A model generated the notes under the pieces. That model saw nothing but the letters and a program-made list of their open reading frames with translations. It was not told where the DNA came from and did no database searches. The translations under genes and the position numbers were made by a program. This document shows positions 24,868 through 37,700 of a stretch of 64,000 bases of DNA, one piece after another. Numbering within the stretch: the stretch's first letter is position 1; each line of letters begins with the position of its first letter. This DNA comes from Rallus limicola. Lineage: Eukaryota; Chordata; Aves; Gruiformes; Rallidae. The stretch is taken from the NCBI GenBank assembly GCA_022605955.1, contig JAKCOZ010000039.1, forward strand, positions 1,922,001-1,986,000, given 5' to 3'.

Positions 24868-25989
24868 TGTGGTGGTTTGACCCTGGCTGGAGGCCGGACG
24901 CCCACCAAAGTCACTCTACCACTCCCTTTTCAGATGGACAGGGGAGAAAATATATACTGAGAGGCTTAGGAGTCGACATAAAGACAGGGAGAGATCATCC
25001 CACAATTAGTGTCACAGGGAAAAACAGACTCAACACAGAATAAAGGAAAGAAAGCTCTCTATTTTATTATACTACACTACACACCCAGTGAAATCAGAGT
25101 CAGATGATGAGAAGTGCGACCTCTTAAAGCATCTCCCCCCAGCCCTCCCTTCTTAGCAGACTTCACTTTAGTCATGATTTTGCCCCATTGTTGCCCCCCA
25201 TTGTGGCATGGGGAGGGGCAGGGAATGGGGGAATGGGGGTTTCAGTCAGTTCCTTACAAGATGTTTTCCTTCTTGACCTAGGGGGGCATTCCTCACCCCC
25301 TTCCCCATCTCCAGTGTCAGGTCCCACCCATGGGAGACAGTCCTCCCCTAACTTCTCTAACAGGAGTCCCTTCTGTTGAGGGTTCAGCTCCTCAACAACT
25401 GCCTCAGTGTAGCTGCCTTCCATGGGCTGCAGACCTTCAGGCCCAGACTGCTCCAGCCTGGTCCCCCACGGAGTCACAAGTCCTCCCAGCAAACCTGATC
25501 TGGTGTGGGTCGGTCTCTCCATGGGCTGCAGGTTTTGCTGCCAGGAGCTTGCTCCAACTCGGTCTTTCCACGGGGTCACAGTGTCCTTCAAGTGTCTTCA
25601 CCCGTTCTGGTGTGGGGTCCTCCACAGGCTGAAGATGGGACAGCCTGATTCACCTCCATGAATGGGGAATCTTTCTTTTTGGCACCTGAAGCACCTCATA
25701 CCACCACCACCTTCTTCACTGGCCTTGGTGTCTGCACAGTTTCTTGCATCTTCTCACTCCTTTCTCTGGTGGCAAAAAGCAGCTGCTATCATTTTTCTTC
25801 TTAAATGTGATTCCCAGAGGTGCTGTGACCATTCCTGATGGGCTCGGCCTTGGTCAGCAAAAACTCCAGCCTTGAGCCAGTTGGTGTTTGCTCTGTCAGG
25901 CCTGCAGAGAGCTTCTGGCTGCTTCTTGCAGAAGCCACCCCTGCAGCCAGGCCTCCTCCACCAGAACCCAGCCATGCAAAACTACAACA
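24868..25989 (+). mobile_element. solo LTR of an endogenous retrovirus, copy A
   Basis: This is a 1,122-bp LTR that starts TGTGGTGGTTTGACCCTGGC and ends AAACTACAACA, so it has the TG...CA termini of retroviral LTRs. The flanks are GTGTG (24863-24867) and GTATG (25990-25994), a 5-bp target-site duplication with one substitution. An AATAAA is at 25039-25044. No gag, pol or env sequence lies on either side, so this is a solo LTR left by recombination between the two LTRs of a provirus. It is closely related to the copies at 48733-49772 (opposite strand) and 60164-61333. I recognise the opening as an LTR type that is abundant in neoavian birds. A 5-bp target duplication suits an ERVL-like element, but the class is not proven. 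Confidence 0.9.
25417..25665 (+). repeat. about 100-bp tandem subrepeats inside LTR copy A
   Basis: Two units of about 100 bp (25417-25514 and 25515-25622) share the layout tccatgggctgcag, then a variable part, ccacgg-ggtcaca, a variable part and tctggtgtgg. A third partial unit starts at about 25619 with tccacaggctgaag. The units are diverged but co-linear. Such repeats in the U3 part of an LTR often carry transcription-factor sites, though none is demonstrated here. Confidence 0.7.
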
Positions 25990-27454
25990 GTATGCAACTC
26001 AAAGTAGCACTTCAGGAACTTCTATGACTCTCTATGGGATTATAAACCCCTCTTCCAGGGATGTCCCTAACACAGGCATGTCCTGCATTGTTTTCACACA
26101 CTCTGTTCTACTGCTCCTCTTTGCTGTGAGGTGGGATGCAGAGAAGTCGGAGGGACAGTCATCTCCTGTACCCAAAGCCAAATTAATGAGAGCATGCAGG
26201 CAAGTGTCACTTACGCTCTAAGACACCAGGAAAAAAAATGGATGGAGGCAATGGCAGAGCACAGACCATGCAGCAGAAAGCCTGGCTATGTTAGGACTGC
26301 ACACTGCAAAGTAGCTGCACTGAATGTTCTCCCAGTAATACCTTGGTACCTGTAGGCCAGCCCAGGTAAGGTGAGACCTGCTAATACAGTCAGTAGTTAT
26401 ACCTGGTAGCATGGACTAGGGAAATGCACTGTCAGCAGGTTTCAAGGTTTCAAGAGCGGGTTAGCTCAAGATTTACAGCATCTCTAGATTTCAGATGGCA
26501 TGGAGGTGCCTTGAGAACAGCTTTTTTTGCTGTATTCAGCAATATGTTTCCTATTCTGGCCACAGTCCAGAAATGCGCAAGAAAAAAATGTGAGGAAAAG
26601 GCAAGGCAGTAACTGAATATTTCAGAACCTTCACAAAGATTTAGTTTGAGCAAGGCTTTAGAAAAGGGCAAAAGGCCAGTGGAGAAGTGGGGTGGGATGG
26701 TTCTTCCAAAAACAATTTGCCCTTTCCCTATCACTTAAGTTAACCAAACTAAACAAGTAGCTTCTTGTGTAAGGGTGCTTACACAGTTTGTGTGACTTCT
26801 TTGTTTTATAAACTGTGAGCTTTGTTCACAACTTTTCCAGTGGCAGTGGTCTGTTTTCTAAGTGGATTCTCTAGTGCCTGTTACTTGCCTGTGCGCTCAC
26901 TGCAAGTTTTCCTTTGGTGGCAGCACTAATCTGCTTGCCTTTCCTCTACTTACCTGCCTGTTTTCACAGAAGTTGTAGGACCATAATGTCCTAGAGCCTC
27001 TACTGCTGCATGAAATTTGGTTTAAATGGCCATTTCAATAGCTGTTGGGAGTAAAAGAGAGTAAAACAGTAAAGCAAACACAGTGAGATTGTGGGAGTCT
27101 AATTTCCTTAGGGAACCTGGCTAAGAACACTCCTTTGGAGCATAAACTCTTTCTGATCCTACATGAACATCAGACAGTGAGTCCTCACAGCACCTCATTT
27201 GGGTAGGTTACATCCACACAGTCTGCACTCTGCAAAAGAGAAGGAATCTGTGAAGCATATTAGCTTCCCAAGAACACAATTAATCTCTGACCAGCAAGCA
27301 CTGAGATTTCTCAGATAGCTCTGGGGATGAACCTCTGGCCCCACTGACACCAAGGCAGGTCAGCACTCAGAAAGGTTTGCCGCATAGCCCCATATACATC
27401 CCCTATGGACACAACCACCCTACCCCTCTGCACAAAGCCCTTGTCATCAAGCTA

Positions 27455-27515
27455 GTCAGCCAACCCTTGAGGTAGGTAAAAATGAAATTTTACAGAGGTT
27501 GCAAGTATATTCCCA
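27455..27515 (-). mobile_element. possible MIR SINE fragment
   Basis: The plus strand reads aacccttgaggtaggtaaaa, then attttacag, aggttgcaagt and a segment ending gatgtgtgtga. This follows the order of a reversed MIR (CCTATGAGGTAGGTA, CCCATTTTACAGATG, AGAGGTTAAGTAACTTGCCCAAGGTCACA) with an internal loss of about 25 bp. The match is short, so chance similarity cannot be excluded. Confidence 0.35.
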
Positions 27516-29255
27516 GATGTGTGTGATGATATCACAAACCTAACTCTCCCCAAAGCTTCCTACCAAAGGGTATGCTCTGTCTTGCTATGTACCATTTCAC
27601 TCCCTGTCTCCACTGTGTATATATGGCAGCCTGCCGTTTCTGTTTATGTCCATGTGCCAAGATGTCCACACAAGAATCAGAGCACACAAAACCCACCAGC
27701 TCTGCAAGGTCTGATGATCCAGAAGCACAAAGAAATGCAACAAAGCAGTGTCTAGATGGGGACTCTGATGCATTTGCAAGATGCGTACTGGTGGTCAAGT
27801 CCCAGAAAAGAAATCTTCGTGAGCTGACATCCAGAACTTATTTATTAATATAGGCTGAATGACTAATTCATGGCCAGATATTTTTAGCCTTTTACAGAGC
27901 ACCTATTTCATTATTTAAGATGTTTAATTATGTACCTGTCTAATTAGTATCTGAAGAAAATAGGTTTCTTTATTGCACTATGTCTTTAGTGAAGGGCAAT
28001 AAATACTCATATTAACCACAAACATTCCTATGCTGACAGTCTTTAAGTTGAAAACATTTAACACCCTTCATGCCATGTCGAATGAGGGAGACCTGATTCT
28101 GTCTATAGGAGCATCACAGTTGCAAGAAAAACCCAAAATAATGCAGGTGACCAGCAAAACCACCAAAAGAAATGGAAGGTTTTCCCTTTTAGATGAGTAA
28201 TTGTTCAGTTCAGGCCAGAAGACAGATTTCAATAGAGATTACTTGTATACAAGCAGAACGATTTTGTTCACTTACTGCAGGTATGTCAGGTAAAATCAAT
28301 ATTTTCACACAAAGAATCCCCTCTCAAGGTCTGCATATCTCTCTTTGGTGTGTCTTCTCAAACAGTTTTAGTAAAACACTGATCTTAAAAAGAGAACAAA
28401 ATGTTCCTAAACTGGAAAATCTCAGTTTCATCTTTAAAATGACAGATCAAAAAGAATGAAATTTTTTTTTTTAAATACAGCATTTTAACATATCTAAAAA
28501 AAGATTTGTGCTGTGTCTTGGATAAATGAGGCAAACAACAAGGAACACAATAGGGCTGCAAATCATATTTGTGGCATTTTGAAGCTTTTGCTCCTCAGAG
28601 AGACCCACAGCATGATGCAGAGAGCCCTACCTCAGTCAGAGCAGGCTCCTCAGTTTGCCCCGTAAGGTACCATCTGCTTGGACCCTCTGGAAAACAACAC
28701 GGTGAAATCTCATCCCAGATATATGTCCTTGCTCATGACCTCAAAGACATTATTGCCTGCCTTTGTTTGAACTAGAAGTGCCCATGAAGGAATCAGGAAC
28801 ACTGAACTGCCCGAAAGGAAAGAAGATAGGTTGTAAATTAAGCTGGGAAAAACTGGCACGAAACAAACAGCCCTTTAAATGCCTGAGATCTTTCCATGTT
28901 CATAGTGCAGAAGGAGGCCTGCTGTACTTGCCTGTGTATGTGCACGCTATGGAGATGGATCCTTGCCTGAATAGTTAGACCAGATGTTTTTGGCTGGCTA
29001 CACGTCAAGCTTTTCATCCCGATTTCTTTTACGCCGCTCAGATGTAACTGTTGGTCCTTTTGTGGATGGAAACAAATGATGAGCTCACAGCCACCTCTAC
29101 TGCATATGATTTGAGGGGCTGCTGTTCATTTTCCACATCGCACACATTATTTCTGCCAGGTGCCTGAGCTGAAAACACTCATCTCCATTTTATTTCATAA
29201 CATCTTTTATCAGGCATTCACCAAGCCATCATGTGTCCAGGTGTGTGCATGGCAC

Positions 29256-29264
29256 TATAAAAGG
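29256..29264 (+). promoter_or_regulatory. TATAAAAGG box
   Basis: This is a perfect strong TATA-box consensus on the plus strand in otherwise unremarkable DNA. No exon is recognised downstream, and one is expected by chance in about every 130 kb of two-stranded DNA at even composition. A second copy lies 254 bp further on. Confidence 0.2.
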
Positions 29265-29481
29265 AACAGTCATGCCTGGTGATGATTTTCATTTTGTCAT
29301 CCCCGTAAACAGCGCAGTGCAATAGCCTGCCCTCAGTGCCAAGGCCTGGGAACTCACTGCATTAAGCATCTCCCATAGCACCAGCACTGGAAAAGAAGTA
29401 ACTTCAGCAAAGAAGTTGCTCAGCATCTTGGCAAATGAGTTCTTGCTGTCATTTTGTTTCAGAATAATTTTTAGAGGTCAG

Positions 29482-29518
29482 GAGCAGTCAATGTGACTGC
29501 TCAGCCCTGTATAAAAGG
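29482..29518 (+). promoter_or_regulatory. 9-bp palindrome beside a TATAAAAGG box
   Basis: The arms gagcagtca (29482-29490) and tgactgctc (29494-29502) are perfect inverted complements around the loop atg. TATAAAAGG starts seven bases later (29510-29518). The layout resembles a factor-binding palindrome just upstream of a core promoter. No start site, exon or LTR border is visible, so the promoter reading is inference. Confidence 0.25.
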
Positions 29519-29891
29519 TCCCTGTTCACTAATCTGGCATGTCACTTAAAGGGTCCCTGCAGGAACTGAGCTAACTCATGAAAACAACAGAAAACAAATC
29601 CAGAAGAAAAGTGGAGATTTTTATCATTGCAGTGATTTAAACTGTCCACAGGAAGGGTCTGGCAAACAGGAACAGGCCCAAGAGAGCAGAGGACTAAAAG
29701 AAGCCTCACCAGTTGGGAATAGTGAGTCCTTCCGTGAGCATATTCTGTGTTAAATGCCACCACAGCATCAGTTTCTTCGTTAAACAACCAAGAAATAACC
29801 CGTAGTGTGGGCAGGATTTTCTGAGGCAAGCGGCTCACTAAGAGGGGAGGGTGAGTGCAGAAAGGTGAGAGGAAGGACAAAGTCATCTGTA

Positions 29892-29936
29892 CAGGGAAGG
29901 AGAAGGCAGGGAAGGAGAAGGCAGTGCAGGGAAGGA
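29892..29936 (+). repeat. 15-bp tandem repeat
   Basis: The unit cagggaaggagaagg occurs at 29892-29906 and 29907-29921. A five-base interruption and a partial third copy (cagggaagga) follow. It is a short minisatellite. Confidence 0.9.
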
Positions 29937-31121
29937 CGCCAATTTTTTTCTTAATAGGATGGCTGTAATCCCAAATCTGTCTTCCCTTAGGCGTACCACT
30001 GGAAATATTGTGCTTTCACTCCTACCTCAGAGGGCATAAGTATTTCTGCTGATGCAGACTGGTGGAAATTGCCATTTCACTAGGAAAGGCACATGTGGTC
30101 TCTATTGCAGCTGGTGACCTCACTTTGAGTTCTGCCAGAAAAGGAAGCATCGATCTGCGTCAAGTTGCTCGCTGGCATGTTTGCCGCTTTGTGGGACAGT
30201 AATACCTACTTTGTGGGAGACCAGCCTTGCTCTCTGGGAACTGTGAGACCACAGGGACATCTTTCCCCAGTTCCTTCTCTTCCATCCCACAATCACTATC
30301 CTTCCACCCTGGTACATGCCAGAATCTGCTTGTCCAGCTTCCAGGATTCAGTGGCTCTGCCAGCTCTGTCTTAGCAGAGGCTTGGATGCCACATATGTCG
30401 GCACACTGTCCCTGGTGACAGAAACAGTTCTCCTGCCTTTGGGTCAGAATCTCCTGTGGCAGCTGGCTGTGATGCAGTAAAAAACAGACTACAGCGTGAG
30501 GGTGCCTGAAAAGTCCTTGGTGCTGAGCACATTCCCGGAGCAGAGGCTCGAGGCACACATCTGGGCAGAGGAACCTGTGTGCTCAGACACCGAAACATGG
30601 CTCATTTTGTGATTAAGCACCAGCTGCAGACGTTGCAATGTGCAAATAATCTATTTTAGGTTTGGACAAGAAAAATAAAGCATCCAGCACTTACCTGTTT
30701 ACTTTCTGCGTTGTTCCACAGCACATGGAATACAAATGACCAGTTACTGGCTTCCTGGCCAAGATTATTTTAAATTTTTCATAGGCTGTGGATGAATGCT
30801 GGAGCATCAGTCCTAGTGCAAGGCACTTCTTGATTGTTATCAATGGCGATTTGCAACTAGAAGTGCTTTTTTGTCTGCCTTATTTGAAAGCTTGTTCTTT
30901 GCAGTGTCTTAAGGATTTTTATTTACCGACAGAAAGTACATGATTTCATCATAAAAGAGGTATCTTTGACTACATTACACATACAGCAACTCTCTTAAGA
31001 AACACCAAACAGAGGGAGAATAGCTCTGACAGAACAGACAGGATTTTATTTTTTTCCTTAGGATTTTTTTATTCCATCTGAACTGCAAAGAGCTCCCAGG
31101 CCTCAGTTTGGTTTCTGTTCC

Positions 31122-31140
31122 CTCTCTCTCTCTCTCTCTA
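31122..31140 (+). repeat. (CT)n microsatellite
   Basis: About nine CT units end in ctag. It resembles a polypyrimidine tract before an AG. I looked for an exon behind it and saw none with recognisable coding content. Confidence 0.9.
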
Positions 31141-32759
31141 GCCTCAGCAAGCTGGTTTGTGATTAAAAAAGTCCTTCTTCCAAGTGCCTGTCACTTTCCA
31201 GGTTGACTGTGAAGCCCCTGCATATGACATCGTTCCCCTGACTAATCCCATGCCATTGTTTGTCCCCATTCTAGACCAATGTTCTTCAGCTCTGTGCTGC
31301 ACCAAGAAGAAAACAAATCTTCAGAAGATAAAGATAAATGTCCCTTTAATTGTGTCAAGCAGTGTGCAGACAGCCCTAAATTCTCTGTTAGCTTTCTGTG
31401 TTCTCACAGCTGCCACAGCTTCTTCTTCCATCCTGGCCTTTCTTGGCTTCTCCTATCTGCCATGTACCCAGAGGCATCTTCAGTCTCCTGATGACTCAAA
31501 GCTTTCGTGGTCCCATTCCTCCTGTCCTCCTCCTCACCCTCCCAGCCAAATACGGCCCAGTCTCCTCTGCCTCCCCAAGGACGAGAGCTCGAGAGTAGCC
31601 CTGCACATGTGTGCACAGATATCAGCAAAGTCAAGAGAAGAAGCCATCTCTAAAACAGCACTGGAGAGTTTAAAAGTAGGTCAGGCAGCGTCTGGTCACT
31701 GGGATTACTGGGCAGCAGAGTTCAGAGCTGTGCCCAGAGCTGTCAGAGCCAGCAAGCGGGGACTGGGGGTGTTGTTGGAAGCGTGTTTGGCCCCGAAGAA
31801 GGAATGCAGCATCCATGTGGGCATTGGGCCATCTAATCAGCTAGCTTAAATTGTCTGACCTGAACTCCAGGTTACACCTGGGCACGTGTGAGGAACACTG
31901 CAGAGCACAGGCCAGTGCTAGGTGTGTTTCCCCAAGGGGCGTGATCCTGACCCCCTGTTTCCATGGATATCAGATGGAGGGCCGTCCTCAACTCCAGCTG
32001 AAGCAGAGCTGTACCCTTTGTCACTACAATTATTTCAGGTCTGCTTCATACTGATTTTAACTATAAAAATCCCCTTAGGAACACTCCTTGTTTACGAAAT
32101 CGCCTCCTGCTCTGACTGAAACATTCATATCTCAGTTGTTAGCCACAATAATGAGTTGACAATTTCCTCCAATTGGCACATTTCATTCAAGACATATTAC
32201 TGTAACCACAGCTGCCCAAGATGTACAAAATCAGGTTCAGCAAAAGTGATGTGTACTGATGTGTGAACAGAAAAGCCTGGAAGTCCAGTTGTTTTCTTGC
32301 CTTTTGACTGAGGCTGATGTTTCCTAGGCAGGTGAGGAAAGAAAATCTTTAAATATACAAGAGCAAGCAATCTTGTGGGGTCTCTAGTGTGAGCTTCTGC
32401 CTGTGTTTCCAGGCCAGCTCCAGAAGCGGTTCCAGCAGCTGTTGCAGACTTCTGTGAGATGGCTCACGACCCTTACAGACCGCTCCTAGTTCGGAGGAAT
32501 GCTGGATCCCCAGCAGAACATGAAAGCCAGTTTCACTGTGAAAGAAAAGGAACAGAATCGCTTGACTCCATTTCATCTTCCCGAAGGGTCGGGGTAGGTG
32601 AAAGGGGCAGCAGGGGAGAACTCCAGCTGCAGCGGTTTAAATCTATTTTAATAATGTCTCACGGCCTTGCAGTGTACATGAAAGACAATTAATAATGATT
32701 GGTTTGCCATTGCAGTGATAAATAACTTGAAACAGTTCTTTAGAGCAATGTTTAGGGCC

Positions 32760-32800
32760 TTCTTTTCCCTCTTTTTTTTCTTTTTTTTCTTTTTTTTTGG
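32760..32800 (+). repeat. T-rich low-complexity tract
   Basis: Several runs of T separated by single C residues. On the minus strand it reads as A-rich. No processed pseudogene is recognised next to it. Confidence 0.9.
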
Positions 32801-33730
32801 TGGCAGATGGTGTAAAATCCCTGGGCTCTTGGGACCTTGACCTCCTGCAGATGTTGGGATGGGACAAAATGGTCCTCAGGATGGTAGAGAAGGGAAGAAA
32901 ATTAAAACCCTTCTAATGTACCGTATCAGGGCTAGCAGTGGGGTGGACCACTAACTGCTTTTTTATTACTGTCACTTACCAGCCCCGATTCTTCTGTACC
33001 TAAAGAGTTATGTCAGCAATTGTGAGGGGGCTCAAAAGGAGAGTGGATGCATGTGGTGGTGAAGTATTATTGGAAATCAGACCAATAGAAGATGAATGAA
33101 AGATTATGAGAGGGGCAAACTACCATAGTTAGCAATGCCGCAACAAACTAGACATTGATATATTGTCCTCTTGGAGATATTCTGACAGCCTATTATAGTT
33201 CCCTTAATGAGGTTGTCATGCATTTCTCTTTTTGTAGCTATTAAAACCTTGTCTACATCTGCTGAGGTTTGCTTCAGAGAGGTGGAGGAGGGGGCTCTTG
33301 ATATTTTGCAGGCTGTCCTTGTTTAGTAGCCAGGGTCATACCGGGCCTAGGAGCAGAGAGAGCTATTTCAGATTGTCCAAGATGCAAAGTTCAGTGGATT
33401 TTCAAAGGGAAAAAACCTCCGTGGTGAAAGAACCATTTCCATGGTTGTACCCTCACAGTGAGCTGAAGGCATGATGGATGTTAATACGACTAATGGGAAC
33501 TTTCTACAACCATTCCCGAATCTACGCAGATGGTGAGATAATGTGGTATGTGGGTCTCATTAAATATAAAAATCCTGCACATCACCTCTGAATTACAATG
33601 TTAGCAAGCTGCACTGCTAAATATACTAGCAAGGGTAATCTGACTCTTTCCAAAACAAGGAATGAAAAAAATCACTTAAGGATTTTATTCAAAATAATCA
33701 ATTATTCCCATAAGCGATGTGCATGAAGAT

Positions 33731-33757
33731 AGGTAGGTGGGTAGGTAGATAGATAAG
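33731..33757 (+). repeat. (TAGG/TAGA)n tetranucleotide repeat
   Basis: About six tetranucleotide units of the type taggtaggtgggtaggtagatagata. It is a degenerate microsatellite. Confidence 0.88.
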
Positions 33758-34199
33758 GCTGATATATGAGCACCATGTGAGTACTAGAAAGAAAAACTTC
33801 CACTGGTTCAACAGGTCACCTCTACGAGGAAGGTGAATATGAATTGGAACGTGAGCCTTCCCCCTCTAAGACACTGACTGTTTTGCCTTCGCTCTTTGGA
33901 TCTAACTTTGGATCTGACTGTCCCATAAGAGTATGGTGTGGTTCACAAGAGGGCACCAAAAAGAATTTTAACTCTGACCTCTTGCATACATTTTGCTAGT
34001 CCAGTTCTCTGATACAAGGTCAGTCTTAAGGAGCAAAGAGGAGAAGGGTGTCCATGGCTGATACATTCAACTGGGGAATTTCCAAGGGCTAGGGAACTCG
34101 TCTGCATCTGAATAAGGCTGGTTTAGGGGCACCAGTTTCCAGCTGCAAGACACAAAGCAGCCATTCCTTCTTGCATGCTCTGAGCCTTGATATTTCACA

Positions 34200-34700
34200 T
34201 TTAAGGACTTTCAGATTCATTTTGAATGAAACCTCTTTGTCTCATGAACATTTCCTACTAAAACATGACATACAAGGAAATTTAATACATCAAATCAGAC
34301 GCATCAAGTTAATTTCCTGCAATTAGAAATTATACAGTTGGATAATTGGTCCGCAGGGCCAACTGATTTATTCTAAAGCCTCTTGGAAAATGTTCTAATA
34401 CATCCAGTTTGTACATCTTTATTGTAGTTTAATAAACAGAAAGCACACGGATATGTGCTGTAATGGGAAACCAAAAAGCCAGCATGTAAAATCATTTGGG
34501 ATTTGACGTCTAAGTCATCATTAAACTAGGATTTGCAATGAATATGTCAGATGTCTTAACACTGCTCCACAAGCGGTATAGAAAACAAGTTCCCCCTGCT
34601 CTAATGAGGCAGAGCGAAATGGGTGAATACATTTTGATACACAATGCATCAGTGTCTGGTTTGTTTTAGTGAAACAGTAACCTCTCTCCCTTTTTCTGGG
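34200..34700. promoter_or_regulatory. AT-rich block, candidate conserved non-coding DNA
   Basis: Repeat-free AT-rich DNA with closely spaced ATTA/TAAT cores (the core site of homeodomain proteins) and low simple-repeat content. Bird gene deserts often hold conserved enhancers of this appearance near developmental genes. I cannot see conservation from one sequence, so this is a suggestion from texture only. Confidence 0.18.
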
Positions 34701-37700
34701 TAAATGCAGTACAATAGACTAACGCCACATGAATCTATTATGTCTTATAGGGCTTTTAGTGGGAGTATGACTGTTTAACCAGGCAGTGACACGAGAAGAA
34801 TTACTATCCGACACTCCAGCTGAAAGTAGAGATTTTATTGATTCACCGCACTGGCCTGCCATTTTAGCTTTGATTGAGAGCCTTTCATGAATCCAAAAAG
34901 GTAACACTCCTTCATTGAAAACAACAGCAGGCGGTCCAGCCTGGACTTAAACCATCTGCCAGCTTAAAAGAAAGATGAAGGTGTTTCCCAAAGCATCTAC
35001 TAGCCTAGATCTATCCAGTAGATCTATCACTCCCAACTACTACATATCCAGGCTGACATACAAGAAATGCTTGTGAAGTCTTTGACTGGAGGTTTCATGT
35101 AGATCTAATTATCAAAAATGATATAATCTGGAAACTAATTACACCCAGCAGCGCAGTAGCTACAACTTCTCTCATTCACTCTCTCACTTCTGAAAGAAGT
35201 TATATTTTAGCATCCCAGAAATTAAGGGATAACCTTTTCTTTCCTTGTTTTTTCTTTCCTTTGAAGAATTTTGTCTTTGTTTATTGAAGATCAGCTGCGA
35301 TGCAGGATCTTTTTTTAACTGGATGTTTCCCTAAAGCAGAATGTTCTATGTTCTTTTTTTTTAAACAAAAGATATTTGCATTCCCAAACAAGTCTGAGTT
35401 CAGACTGCCACGTGAGCAGTGTGCATGTTTACACTTCAGTAGATATTCATGTAGTTCTGGTTCCATGTGCTGCCATTCCAGGCACACCTAGACCTATGCA
35501 GCAGACACAATTTCATACCTGTAGCTTTACCTTCTCAGGCCTCATTCTTCTTCAGTTTCTAAAAACTGAAACTAAAATCAATGCAAAATGCAGTTTAAAA
35601 AATTCCTAGAAAATTGGCATGAAATGTTAAGTCATGTTGTACATTAACAGTATTTTGGAGTCCTGAGGTTATCTGACATCAGCCTGAAGCATGTTGAATA
35701 TAAAAGCTACTGAAAATAAATGTATCTAACTGCACTTCCTCAGAAATTTCTGTCTCAAAGGGTATGGTCCTGTACACATCTGTGCAGGATACTGGGGAAG
35801 TTCAGATCCTGAATGAGAACTATTTGACTGTTACATGCTGTCAGACAAACATACCTACTTCATTCTCTGTTTTCATAAAAACGAGAATTTCAAATGCCAT
35901 AGTCCATGGAGAAAGCCTGGGAAATAGATATACTGGGGAAGAAAACATGGAGACACCCCATGTGATTCTCCAGGAACCCAGGACCGGTCACAGTCCCAGA
36001 GCTAGTGAGCCCCATCGCTTCCAGCCCAACTCCTGCCAAGTCCCTACATCCTTCCCCAAGCCAGGATTTCTGCACAGTTTGTTAGCTCAGGTGGGCTTCA
36101 GCATCCCACCAAACTGGTGCACTGGGAGACATGGTATGTACTTCCTCTGGCACTTTAACCCCAGGTATTGGACGTAGCAACAAGTTTACTTACAGCCAAA
36201 ATAAAGCTTTGATAACACCTTTGCCCAGCCCTGAGCCAAAAGTAATAAACTCGAGAACTCAGCAGAGTTTATTCAGTCAAAGCAGCATGCTGACATGGTC
36301 ACAAGAATTGCTTTCAGCTGTCAGTGGAGGCAGAATGACACCATGTCCACCCAAAACACAGGCAGAGCAACCTCACCTCATTGCAAGGCCCTGCCAAGCG
36401 TGAGCTCACATCTGCAGAGTGCAAACAAATCCAGAGGCTTTGCAGGAGCCCCCCTGGTTCCAGAAGACTGAAAATAAACCAGGGTGAGGGCTTGATCCAT
36501 GGTCCACAATGGTCCAAACTGGCTAATTAATTCTTAGCACACTCCCTTGTAAGGTTTTGGCCCGTAACAACTTACTGTCTCCCACACAATGCCTAGGGAC
36601 CCTTCAGAGATTAGCACAGAGCTTGGATTTTCCTAAATAGGCAGTTTGTAGGAGGATGCTTGGTTTTGGAGTGAAGAGGTCCATGTTCACAGGCCAGACT
36701 GTGCCCCTTCAGCTCTGAGACAGCGCTCAGTCCCTGGGGTCTGTCTTTTTTAATAACAGAGCTGTGCTGATCCATTTTGTATGGGGCTTAGCTCCATGCA
36801 GAGCCAAACACACGCTCCTGGCATTCCTGAGGCATGGACACAGAGTGCCCACAGGCCTGAGATGCCTGCAGGGTACAGGCATAGCCTCGGCTGTGCAAAA
36901 ATGGCTAAAATGTTTCCCTAGCCCTGCTGGGCCAGGAAATTATATAGCCTTGCTCTCCCAATGTTATGCCTGAAAGAATAAACCCAGCCAAGCCACACTG
37001 GCTATTCTCAGAGTCAGCCATGGTGGATCTGCACCCAGACACGACCAGTCCGCAGCCCGGAGATGTGGATAGCTGAGGACTAAGTGTACAACTATGCAGC
37101 AATTTGCCTCAAGAGCTTACAGCAAATGCAAGGCGATTTAGACTGACAGGAAAATTTTCCAAGAGACACGATAGTTGCACAAAATTTGAAGGCTCCAGAA
37201 AGATCTCAAGAATCAAAAATAGCAGAAAATAACACAATGCATTGGCCCTTTTTTCCCTTCTGCCAAGTTTCAGACGAGGGTAATTACAGGAGGGATATTT
37301 CTGATGCACAGAAAAGAGAAAAATCAGGCTTGAAATAAGATCAACTCTTTGGGTTCATTCCTGCAAACTTGCACTCAGACAAAAAATAAGTAATATTTTG
37401 AGAAGCTGAATAGTGAACCCAGGGACAATTGTGCCTGGCTGGAGGCAGCAGTGGAGGCAGCCTCTCCAGGCCATTTGTTTGCACAGGCTCAACATTTAGG
37501 GGCTCTGGGAATAGACCACTGTGGATGTGTTACCAGACTGCCAGGGATGCGTGTCATTCCCTTGCATTCCACTTGCTGAAAATCACAAGCTACTGTCAGC
37601 CACACAGAGTATGTAATCTGAGAAAATGCCACAAATAGCAAACTGTCAGCTCAGGGAAGATTAAGCCAAATGCTCCTCTTTGCCTTACTGCAGAAATGGA

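Noticed and set aside
25172..25591. 139-codon minus-strand frame
   Set aside because: It lies inside LTR copy A, antisense to it, and is explained by the GC-rich subrepeats.
30160..30558. 132-codon minus-strand frame
   Set aside because: It looked cysteine- and histidine-rich, but no spaced zinc-finger pattern is present and the plus strand is also open there.
31122..31145. pyrimidine tract plus AG as a splice acceptor
   Set aside because: The tract is a (CT)n microsatellite, and the downstream sequence lacks a recognisable exon or donor site.
31184..31849. 221-codon plus-strand frame, the longest in the window
   Set aside because: No domain, no repeat of residues and no similarity to a known family is seen. 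Other frames overlap it on both strands, and the residue mix is what serine-, leucine- and cysteine-rich chance frames give. Length alone is not enough in 64 kb.
35699..35730. TATAAAAG followed by AATAAA-like text, possible LTR
   Set aside because: The spacing is far too short for a retroviral R region and no terminal motifs are present.
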